DNA from: Deltaproteobacteria bacterium
GTDB lineage: Bacteria; Desulfobacterota; Binatia; UBA9968
Direction of reading: 5' to 3'
Length of the DNA stretch: 8,900 nucleotides
Assembly (NCBI GenBank): GCA_023250495.1
Contig: JAHFAP010000128.1
Coordinates: forward strand, 1 to 8,900
A model generated the notes under the pieces. That model did not search any database. It had not been told where the DNA came from and was given only the letters and a program-made list of their open reading frames with translations. Positions 1 to 4,948 of the stretch are shown here, piece after piece. The translations under genes and the position numbers were made by a program. Every line of letters starts with the position of its first letter. Positions within the stretch are counted from its first letter, which is position 1.

Positions 1-380
1 GTGATCTCTTCGCGCATCGCAACTGTGATATCCCAGGGGCCGGCGCCGTCGTTGCGCACGCCGCAAATCTCCTGGCACATCAGGCAGGTGGTGCAGGTAT
101 AGATGACCTCTTTGAGCTCAGGGGTGATGGGGTCGAGGCCGTGAAAGACGCGCTGGGACATGAGCCAGCGCGACTTCGGGGTGAAGCGCTGGAAGCGGTA
201 GAACTCATAGGGCGGGCACTTGGTCTTGAAGCCCGGCTCGTCTTCCATCGGATTGACCGGGCCATGGCCATAGCACGAGCCGCACAAGACGCAGCCCGAA
301 CTTCGCTCTTCAAGCCCTTTGGCATAGAGCCAGCGCTTGACCCGCTCCAGGCCTGAAGGCGCTTTCGGCTTTTCTTCCAT
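1..380 (-). CDS. (Fe-S)-binding protein with two cysteine clusters, N-terminal part (runs off left edge)
   Basis: The frame is open from ATG at 380 to the window edge, so only about 126 residues are visible and the C-terminus is missing. Two cysteine sets can be read: C30-x2-C33-x2-C36 followed by C55-P56, and C96-x2-C99-x2-C102-x3-C106. This is the pattern of proteins that bind two [4Fe-4S] clusters, as in heterodisulfide-reductase-like, GlpC-like and LldE-like electron-transfer subunits. The first set is slightly unusual because 18 residues separate C36 and C55. The start is lysine/glutamate-rich with no signal peptide, so a cytoplasmic or membrane-peripheral electron carrier is likely. No strong ribosome binding site is visible, but a promoter-like pair lies at 401-427. 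The marR gene lies 88 bases upstream on the same strand. The specific redox partner cannot be told from this fragment. Confidence 0.8.
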   Translation of the reverse strand, partial: MEEKPKAPSGLERVKRWLYAKGLEERSSGCVLCGSCYGHGPVNPMEDEPGFKTKCPPYEFYRFQRFTPKSRWLMSQRVFHGLDPITPELKEVIYTCTTCLMCQEICGVRNDGAGPWDITVAMREEI

Positions 381-400
381 AGAATCGTTAAGACCTAAAC

Positions 401-427
401 TTTATATCCGCTAACTATGTCTGTCAA
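401..427 (-). promoter_or_regulatory. putative sigma-70-type promoter of the iron-sulfur gene
   Basis: Read on the minus strand, a perfect TTGACA lies at 427-422 and TATAAA at 406-401, separated by 15 bases. That spacing is short. Shifting the -10 to TAAAGT gives a spacing of 17 with a poorer hexamer. It lies 21 bases upstream of the ATG at 380 and downstream of the marR stop codon, so the iron-sulfur gene can be transcribed separately from marR. This is a consensus match only. Confidence 0.45.
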
Positions 428-444
428 CGCTTGTACCGTGGCTT

Positions 445-467
445 GTGCTCGTGACCAACACGAACAC
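445..467. promoter_or_regulatory. 23-bp inverted repeat, candidate operator
   Basis: The arms GTGCTCGTG (445-453) and CACGAACAC (459-467) pair at 8 of 9 positions around a 5-base centre. The repeat sits directly after the marR stop codon and 17 bases upstream of the -35 hexamer of the iron-sulfur gene. Its size and symmetry suit a dimeric regulator such as the neighbouring MarR protein. A transcription terminator is less likely because no T-run follows on either strand. Binding by MarR is inference. Confidence 0.35.
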
Positions 468-468
468 G

Positions 469-921
469 TCAGTGGGCCCAGGAGACCCGGATGAGCTTGC
501 GCAGCAGGGCGGCAAGCTCTTTCTGCTGAGGTTTGCTCAGCGGGGAGAAAAATTGCGAGATGCTTTTCTCGAACAGCGGGATGGTGCTCTTGTAAAGTTT
601 GAGACCTTTTTCCGTGAGCCTGACGCGCACCACCCGCCGGTCCTGCGAATCCCTGTCGCGGACCACCACCTGTTTCTCCTCCAGCCGGTCAACGATGCCG
701 GTCAGGTTACTGACCGTAACCATCAGCTTTTCCCCGATCTCGCTGAACGGCAGCCCTCCGGCATAGCCGATGGTGGCCAGGACGTAGAACTGCGGCGGGG
801 TGAGATTGAGCCGCTCCAGATCGTCCTGGAGTCTCTTGCTCGACAGGAGATTGAAACGCAAAAAGCGGATCCACAGGCTCGTGGTGTAGCGTGCAAAGAA
901 TGGTCTTTTGTTCGCCGGCAC
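469..921 (-). CDS. MarR-family winged-helix transcriptional regulator
   Basis: With GTG at 921 as start the product is 150 residues, the usual MarR length. The fold is recognisable: dimerisation helices at the N-terminus (about residues 8-38), a winged helix-turn-helix from about residue 42 with recognition helix near 69-82 (TVSNLTGIVDRLEE), the beta wing at 88-101 with the family signature DxxDRR, then LTEKG and a long C-terminal dimerisation helix. MarR proteins bind palindromic operators as dimers and often release them on binding phenolic or aromatic ligands. The start is uncertain: TTG at 957 would add 12 residues and neither has a clear ribosome binding site. The frame stays open further upstream but would overlap the divergent MBL gene. 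The gene lies 97 bases from that divergent gene and 88 bases upstream of the iron-sulfur gene, so both are candidate targets. Confidence 0.85.
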   Translation of the reverse strand: MPANKRPFFARYTTSLWIRFLRFNLLSSKRLQDDLERLNLTPPQFYVLATIGYAGGLPFSEIGEKLMVTVSNLTGIVDRLEEKQVVVRDRDSQDRRVVRVRLTEKGLKLYKSTIPLFEKSISQFFSPLSKPQQKELAALLRKLIRVSWAH

Positions 922-928
922 GGGAAAA

Positions 929-938
929 AGTCTAGACT
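929..938. promoter_or_regulatory. 10-bp perfect palindrome just upstream of marR
   Basis: AGTCTAGACT is self-complementary and lies 7 bases upstream of the GTG proposed as the marR start. If the longer TTG start at 957 is right, the palindrome is inside the coding region instead. A role as an autoregulatory half of the divergent control region is possible, but short palindromes arise by chance. Confidence 0.2.
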
Positions 939-965
939 CGCGGAAAATAAAAAGCAACTGCCCGA

Positions 966-994
966 TTGACAGAGCCGGAGCGGAGCAATTAAAT
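966..994 (+). promoter_or_regulatory. putative promoter of the MBL-fold hydrolase gene
   Basis: A perfect TTGACA at 966-971 is followed after 17 bases by TTAAAT (989-994), or after 18 bases by TAAATT; each matches the -10 consensus at 4 of 6 positions. The expected transcript start near 1001 leaves a leader of under 20 bases before ATG 1019. The element is flanked by a 6-bp inverted repeat, GCCCGA (960-965) and TCGGGC (995-1000), which would place a bound dimer across the promoter. Confidence 0.45.
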
Positions 995-1018
995 TCGGGC
1001 GAAGCGACGGTGCGCTCT

Positions 1019-1753
1019 ATGAAGCTCCATATTCTCGGATGCGGCGACGCCTTCGGCAGCGGCGGCAGGAACAACAGCGGATACCTCGTGGAGACCGAAG
1101 AGCGGCTCTTCCTTCTCGACTGCGGCCCCACGACCCTGCTGGCTATGAAGCGGGCCGGATTCAGCCCGACGCGGCTCGCCGCCGTTTTTCTGAGCCACCT
1201 GCACGGCGATCATTGCGGCGGGCTGCCGTTCTTCTTCGCCGACTACCTCCATGACCATCCGCGGGAGAGGCCGCTTCACATCGCCGGCCCGCAGGGCACC
1301 GAGGAGCGCGTGCGCGGCCTGTTTCAGTTGATGTTCGGCGATCGCCTGGAGCCGAGGGAGCTTCCCCCGACTGAGTTTCATCTCTTGGAACCCGAGCGAG
1401 AAAAAATCATCGACGGCATTCAGCTCCTGCCATTCCGCGTGCCGCATCAGGTGCGCGAAATCTCCCTCGGGCTCAAGGTCGCCTACGGAGGAAAAACGCT
1501 CCTCTATTCCGGAGACTCCGCCTGGACCGACCAGTTCATCACGCACTCCCGCGGCGCCGACCTGTTCCTGTGCGAGTGCTGTTTTTTCGCGCGCGAGACG
1601 CCCAATCACATGAACTATCGGAAACTCGAAGAAAATCTGGCGCGGCTGGAGTGCAAGAGCATCCTCCTCACCCATCTGGGCGAGGAGATGCTCGCGCGCA
1701 GAGACGGGGTTAAGGTCCGGTGTGCCGAGGACGGAATGGTGATTGAGATTTGA
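1019..1753 (+). CDS. MBL-fold metal-dependent hydrolase (ribonuclease Z-like)
   Basis: The product has 244 residues. The zinc-binding motif HxHxDH is intact (H60, H62, D64, H65), followed by H143, D166 within SGDS, H197 and the C-terminal H219 within LTH. This is the full metal ligand set of the beta-lactamase fold, ordered as in the ribonuclease Z and phosphodiesterase branch (COG1234). The N-terminus opens with the strand-turn LGCGDAFGSGGRNNSG, typical of that branch. No signal peptide is present, so it is probably cytoplasmic. It is shorter than tRNase Z and I do not see the flexible arm, so a phosphodiesterase or other small-molecule hydrolase is more likely than tRNA processing. ATG 1019 was chosen because the family-conserved strand starts there; the frame remains open back to 908 but that stretch overlaps marR and is not conserved in character. 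It is divergent from marR. Confidence 0.85.
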   Translation: MKLHILGCGDAFGSGGRNNSGYLVETEERLFLLDCGPTTLLAMKRAGFSPTRLAAVFLSHLHGDHCGGLPFFFADYLHDHPRERPLHIAGPQGTEERVRGLFQLMFGDRLEPRELPPTEFHLLEPEREKIIDGIQLLPFRVPHQVREISLGLKVAYGGKTLLYSGDSAWTDQFITHSRGADLFLCECCFFARETPNHMNYRKLEENLARLECKSILLTHLGEEMLARRDGVKVRCAEDGMVIEI

Positions 1754-1760
1754 CTTCCCG

Positions 1761-1774
1761 CCGCCTGAAGGCGG
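1761..1774. terminator. hairpin between convergent genes, weak terminator candidate
   Basis: A perfect 5-bp GC stem, CCGCC/GGCGG with TGAA loop, lies between the stop codons of the MBL gene (1753) and the carboxypeptidase gene (1781). It is followed by AAAAAG on the plus strand, and the minus-strand 3' side has no T-run, so it does not fit an intrinsic terminator well. Its place between two converging genes is its main support. Confidence 0.3.
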
Positions 1775-1780
1775 AAAAAG

Positions 1781-3007
1781 TTAGCTGGGATTTTCTCCCG
1801 GCTGGTTGGCTGATCCGGCGGGGAAAATAATGGCCCTGAAGCCGCTCTTGTTTTCAATCTCGCGCGCGGCCTCCTGCGCCTCCACCAACTTCGCATAGGG
1901 GCCGACTCTCACCCGGTAGGTGGTCTCGCCGCTGGGAAGCGGCGCCGGTTCCACCGAAGCCTGGCGTCCGCTCGCCACAATCACCTTCTGTAACGAGTCC
2001 GCCCGGTCGCGCTCGCGGAAGGAGGCGATCTGGAGCACGTATCCTAGGGACGATTGGACCTTGCGCTCATCATCCAAGGAGAAGAGCGCAGACGAGGGCT
2101 TCTCTGCTTGCCTGGCGGATTGGCCATTGGCATGTGAGAGACCGCTCCCCGCGCTGGCGACCTTCAAAATTTCATAGTTCTGCAGCCCGTATTCGAGCAG
2201 CTTTCTGCTCTCCCCCCACAGGTCGCGCGATCCCAGCATCGAGACGATCACCGTCGCGCCGTTGCGCGCCGCCGCGCCGACGAAGCACCTCTGCGCGGCG
2301 AGAGTATAGCCGGTCTTGCCGCCGATGGCGCCGGCAAAATCCCACAGCATCCGATTGTGGTTTCGTATCGGGATCTGGCGCGCCCTTACAGTCTTACCGG
2401 CAGCCATGGAACTCACGGAGCTTGTCTTGGTTTGGACGATTTCCCTGAAGGTCGGGTTTTTCAGGGCGTAGTCGAAGATCAGCGCCATGTCTCGCGCGGT
2501 CGAGTAGTGGTCCGGGGCCGTCAATCCGTGGGGATTGGCGAAGTGGCTGTTCGTGGCGCCGATGTCGTGCGCCTTGCGCGTCATCATCTCGGCGAAGCGC
2601 TCGACCGACCCGCCGATCCCCTCAGCCAGGACCATGCCCGCGTCGTTGGCGGAAGAGAGCAACAGCGCATAGAGCAGGTCATGGATGCTCATCGTTTGCC
2701 CTGGGCGGAGATAGAGCTTCGAGGATGGCACGCGGGCCGCGGTTTTGCTCACCGTGAGGCTTTCCGTCAGCGGCCTCCCGCTTTCCAGAACCACGAGCGC
2801 GGTGATGATCTTGGTCGTGCTCGCCGGGGGGAGCAACAGATCAGGCTCGCGCTGAAACAGGATCTCGCCGGTGGCGGCGTCCATCAGAATGGCCGCACGC
2901 GCGCTGAGCCCCTCCTCAGGAAAAGCGGGCCAGGCCACGGAGCAATCAAAAAAGAAGGGATAAAAGATGAGGAGGAAAAGCGCCGCTAGATGTCTTCTAT
3001 CTTTCAG
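1781..3007 (-). CDS. D-alanyl-D-alanine carboxypeptidase (peptidase S11, PBP5/6 type) with C-terminal SPOR domain
   Basis: This periplasmic serine enzyme trims the terminal D-alanine from peptidoglycan pentapeptides. With a CTG start at 3007 the product has 408 residues. All three penicillin-binding motifs are present: S63-x-x-K66, S119-A-N121 and K231-T-G233. Residues from about 321 to 396 form a SPOR domain (LGYVLQIASF...YRVRVGPY), which in known proteins binds glycan strands stripped of stem peptides at division sites. The usual PBP5 C-terminal beta domain and amphipathic anchor are absent. The first conventional start is GTG at 2938, but it would leave a 385-residue protein with no signal peptide. 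Upstream of it the frame continues for 23 codons with a classic signal peptide (basic KDRRH, then a Leu/Phe-rich core) up to CTG, which follows AAGGAGG by 10 bases. An in-frame stop at 3023 blocks any longer start. The function is certain; the CTG start is inference. Confidence 0.93.
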   Translation of the reverse strand: MKDRRHLAALFLLIFYPFFFDCSVAWPAFPEEGLSARAAILMDAATGEILFQREPDLLLPPASTTKIITALVVLESGRPLTESLTVSKTAARVPSSKLYLRPGQTMSIHDLLYALLLSSANDAGMVLAEGIGGSVERFAEMMTRKAHDIGATNSHFANPHGLTAPDHYSTARDMALIFDYALKNPTFREIVQTKTSSVSSMAAGKTVRARQIPIRNHNRMLWDFAGAIGGKTGYTLAAQRCFVGAAARNGATVIVSMLGSRDLWGESRKLLEYGLQNYEILKVASAGSGLSHANGQSARQAEKPSSALFSLDDERKVQSSLGYVLQIASFRERDRADSLQKVIVASGRQASVEPAPLPSGETTYRVRVGPYAKLVEAQEAAREIENKSGFRAIIFPAGSANQPGENPS

Positions 3008-3017
3008 AAGTGCCGAT

Positions 3018-3024
3018 CCTCCTT
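3018..3024 (-). promoter_or_regulatory. strong ribosome binding site that decides the carboxypeptidase start
   Basis: On the minus strand this reads AAGGAGG, an essentially perfect Shine-Dalgarno core, preceded by T. It lies 10 bases upstream of CTG 3007 and 79 bases upstream of GTG 2938, so it cannot serve the GTG. No ATG, GTG or TTG lies in any useful position after it, leaving CTG as the best start. Confidence 0.65.
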
Positions 3025-3087
3025 AGTGGGTGTGGCGCCGAGGGCATTGCCTGAATATCGCCTCTGTTTCAGCGCGAAAGTTTTTCA

Positions 3088-3096
3088 TTTATACCA
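3088..3096 (-). promoter_or_regulatory. extended -10 promoter element upstream of the carboxypeptidase gene
   Basis: On the minus strand, TGG followed by TATAAA forms an extended -10 (TGn plus a hexamer one base off consensus). The -35 region is poor, as is usual for extended -10 promoters. Transcription would start near 3081 and give a leader of about 75 bases, so the carboxypeptidase gene could be expressed independently of the TPR gene ending at 3149. Confidence 0.35.
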
Positions 3097-3148
3097 CAAT
3101 TTCATCCGTTCCGATAGTTTTTAATGGCCAATGCGGTAGGGTTCGTCT

Positions 3149-3634
3149 TCACTGAAGCTGCTGCTGAATGGCCTCGATCGCCTGCCGCGCGGATGTGTAG
3201 TTGGGCTCGATCGCCAGCGCCCGCTCGAATTCTTCCAGCGCTTTTTTCAGCATCCCTTTCGCCAGATAGACTCGGCCCAGGTTGAAGTGGGGATAATGAT
3301 GGGCGTCATAGCGAGGCGCGTGAGTCGCTTTTTCCAGCCATGGAATGGCCTCATCAAGCCTTCCCAGATTGATGAGATAGGCGCCGATGTCGTTGTAGGG
3401 ATTGCCGAAGTCGGGGTCGACTGCGATCGCCTTTTGACACTCGTCGATCGCCTCCTCGTAGCGGCCCTGGAAGCTGTAGGTCCAGCCGAGAAAAGTATGG
3501 GCCTCCGCGGTCGGATGGGAGACAATGGACGCGCGGTAGAGCCGGATCGCCTCTTCCAGCTCCCCGTCCATCTGGCGGCGATAAGCCTCGTGGAAGAGCC
3601 GCACGGCTTTTTCCAGGCTCTCTTTCTGATCCAT
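3149..3634 (-). CDS. tetratricopeptide repeat protein
   Basis: The 161-residue product is built almost entirely of TPR helices: about four repeats at residues 11-44, 45-78, 79-113 and 114-148. Typical repeat positions are visible, for example LGWTYSFQGRYEEAI and LGRVYLAKGMLKKALEEF followed by AIEPNY. TPR arrays are protein-interaction scaffolds. There is no signal peptide or membrane segment, so a cytoplasmic adaptor is expected. The ATG follows the stop codon of the upstream mini-protein gene by 3 bases, indicating co-transcription and probable coupling; no separate ribosome binding site is visible. The partner is unknown and nothing in the sequence identifies it. Confidence 0.85.
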   Translation of the reverse strand: MDQKESLEKAVRLFHEAYRRQMDGELEEAIRLYRASIVSHPTAEAHTFLGWTYSFQGRYEEAIDECQKAIAVDPDFGNPYNDIGAYLINLGRLDEAIPWLEKATHAPRYDAHHYPHFNLGRVYLAKGMLKKALEEFERALAIEPNYTSARQAIEAIQQQLQ

Positions 3635-3637
3635 AGT

Positions 3638-3832
3638 TTATTTTCGGCCGCGCTGCGAGTCCGGAGTGACCCCGTGCTTTTTCAGCTCCTTGTCCGCCTG
3701 GCCACGTTGATCCGCCTGCTGTCCCATCGCCTCCTTACGGATGCGCTCCTGGCAGGGATCACAGATCCCGCCCTTCAGCGGCACGACCTTGCCGCAGACC
3801 ATGCAGTTCTTTTTCTCCTCGGCCATCGGCAT
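3638..3832 (-). CDS. small four-cysteine zinc-ribbon-like protein, unknown function
   Basis: The product has 64 residues, or 62 if the second ATG three codons in is used. Four cysteines in two pairs, C10-x2-C13 and C24-x2-C27, separated by GKVVPLKGGI, form a plausible zinc ribbon or treble-clef knuckle. The C-terminal half is charged, rich in Lys, Gln and Glu, and probably helical then disordered. I do not recognise a named family. The gene sits 3 bases upstream of the TPR gene and 52 bases downstream of the OB-fold gene, in the same direction. No good ribosome binding site is seen. Conservation of the cysteine spacing argues that this is a real gene. Confidence 0.7.
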   Translation of the reverse strand: MPMAEEKKNCMVCGKVVPLKGGICDPCQERIRKEAMGQQADQRGQADKELKKHGVTPDSQRGRK

Positions 3833-3884
3833 CTATTTTACCCGAAAGAATTAATTTTCCAACCTCTTTCTGCACAACACTCCC

Positions 3885-4403
3885 TCAATCGATCAGCTTC
3901 ACTTGCGCCGGATCTTCGAGGATCATCTCGAGCCCGTATTGCGGATGGTCCTTGATCTCTCCGGTCAGCTCGAGCTCCTTGCCCTCGAAATTCTTGGGAT
4001 TGAGTTTCTTCTTCTCGAACAGTTCCAGCGCGGAGGCGAAGATCACGGCGGTGAACGCAGAGCGAGAGGGGCCGAAGTTGATAAAATAGGTATTGCTCTT
4101 GGCCGATTCCCCGACGCGAAAAACTCTACCGCGAATCCTGGCCTGGGTTCCCGCCAGGCTCTTGATCTTTTCCACTTCTCTCGCCTGCACGAGCGGGAGC
4201 TCGGCCGGTCTCGGCGCGGGCGCCGGAAGCGGGGCGAAGGCGACCGGGTAGCTCTGATCCTCGGAAGATGGCGCGCTCCAGCGCTGATAGAGAATGTGGA
4301 CGAAAAGCCCGGCGAGGAACGCGCCGGCAACCAGAACGAGCGTGCCGGGAGGAATTCGCCCTTCGACTCTGCTCAGGGTGGTGAGCCTGTCGAACCACTT
4401 CAC
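3885..4403 (-). CDS. membrane-anchored OB-fold protein
   Basis: The 172-residue product begins at GTG 4403, which overlaps the stop of the upstream nuclease gene as GTGA, a common coupling arrangement. Residues 20-39 are a single transmembrane helix or uncleaved signal anchor. A Pro/Ala-rich linker follows (about 44-72), then a C-terminal OB-fold (about 80-171) with strand patterns such as ARIRGRVFRVGES, TYFINFG, FTAVIF and KELELTGEIKDH. This type of OB-fold is one I recall appended to secreted PLD-type and thermonuclease-like proteins, where it probably contacts nucleic acid. Its coupling to the HKD nuclease gene suggests the two act together outside the cytoplasmic membrane. Residues 4-14 are encoded by a hairpin repeat (4362-4394), so the extreme N-terminus looks acquired from repeat DNA. 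No alternative start exists between the repeat and the membrane segment. Confidence 0.8.
   Translation of the reverse strand: MKWFDRLTTLSRVEGRIPPGTLVLVAGAFLAGLFVHILYQRWSAPSSEDQSYPVAFAPLPAPAPRPAELPLVQAREVEKIKSLAGTQARIRGRVFRVGESAKSNTYFINFGPSRSAFTAVIFASALELFEKKKLNPKNFEGKELELTGEIKDHPQYGLEMILEDPAQVKLID
4362..4394. repeat. TTCGAC...GTCGAA nested hairpin repeat inside the OB-fold gene start
   Basis: The 33-bp element has outer arms TTCGAC (4362-4367) and GTCGAA (4389-4394), and inner arms GCTCA (4371-4375) and TGAGC (4382-4386). I recall elements of this type as dispersed, mostly intergenic repeats in many environmental bacterial genomes, and their translation gives tell-tale strings such as FDSAQG on one strand. 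Here the element is read in frame as residues 4-14 of the OB-fold protein. Family membership is from memory; only one copy lies in this window. Confidence 0.6.
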
Positions 4404-4948
4404 CGTTTCTTCTCCCAGAGGCTGAAGAACTCTTTGCGGTACTCCTCCGCCAGCGGACCGGCGTCGCGGAACAGGAGCAGGTTTTCGTCGTTGGAATTCT
4501 CCGCCGATAGGGTCCAGTTGTATGAGCCGGTCAGGACGACTCTGCGGTCGATCACGGCAAACTTCTGGTGCATGAGTCCGGGACCTTTTCCTTTGTCGAG
4601 GCCTGAGACGCGCCGAATGGGAATCCGCTGCTGCTCCAAAAAAGATCTCTTAGAGCTGTCGTTCGTCGCGTCGAACTCCTGATCCACGACCACCTGGACC
4701 TTCACCCCGCGCTGGCTCGCCTTGACCAGCGCCCAGGCGAGCTCGTCGTTGGTGAAGGCATAGACCGCGACCAGGATCTCTTTTTGCGCCTGACCGATCT
4801 CCCGGACGATGTGGCTCGAGCACTTCCCATAGGGGCTGAAGCAGGCCTGGACGGCCATTCCCGCGCGACCGACGGAAGTAAAAAGGCAAAAGTAAAAAGT
4901 TAAAAATAAAATCCAATTTGCCTTTTTACTTTTTACTTTTACCTTCAT
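4400..4948 (-). CDS. secreted phospholipase D-superfamily nuclease with one HKD motif
   Basis: The 182-residue product starts at ATG 4948, overlapping the holA stop as ATGA; a GTG four codons upstream is less likely. It has one HxKxxxxD motif (H127, K129, D134) followed by GSYNWT (N144) and E155-N156, the layout of the small Nuc-type endonucleases that dimerise to form one active site. The length is typical of Nuc. A signal peptide covers about residues 1-32: a lysine-rich start (KVKVKSKK), a Leu/Phe core and a small-residue region (GRAG, GMA). C36 and C43 in the mature part could form a disulfide. Expected role: periplasmic or extracellular cleavage of nucleic acid phosphodiesters; a phospholipid substrate is less likely for a single-HKD protein. 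It is coupled to holA before it and to the OB-fold gene after it. Codons for residues 4-25 lie within an AT-rich inverted repeat. Confidence 0.88.
   Translation of the reverse strand: MKVKVKSKKANWILFLTFYFCLFTSVGRAGMAVQACFSPYGKCSSHIVREIGQAQKEILVAVYAFTNDELAWALVKASQRGVKVQVVVDQEFDATNDSSKRSFLEQQRIPIRRVSGLDKGKGPGLMHQKFAVIDRRVVLTGSYNWTLSAENSNDENLLLFRDAGPLAEEYRKEFFSLWEKKR
4876..4940. repeat. AT-rich inverted repeat covering the nuclease signal peptide codons
   Basis: A 15-bp perfect arm, AAGTAAAAAGGCAAA (4876-4890), has its exact reverse complement at 4917-4931. A second pairing joins 4888-4900 with 4928-4940 (13 bp), because each arm carries internal direct repeats of the AGTAAAA type. Base composition is strikingly unlike the surrounding GC-rich coding DNA. 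It resembles intergenic foldback elements but lies inside the nuclease gene, immediately before the holA stop codon. Confidence 0.75.

Noticed and set aside
445..969. Plus-strand open frame of 174 codons
   Set aside because: It is antisense to marR, where the winged-helix motifs are unambiguous.
908..1018. N-terminal extension of the MBL-fold protein from ATG 908
   Set aside because: The extra 37 residues overlap marR and its control region, have no family resemblance and would place the promoter inside the gene.
922..1131. N-terminal extension of MarR to 220 residues
   Set aside because: It would overlap the first third of the divergent MBL gene's conserved start and exceeds the family length by about 70 residues.
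3903..4682. Plus-strand open frame containing the string FDSAQGGEPVEP
   Set aside because: That string is the known false translation of the TTCGAC-type repeat. The frame is antisense to the OB-fold and nuclease genes.
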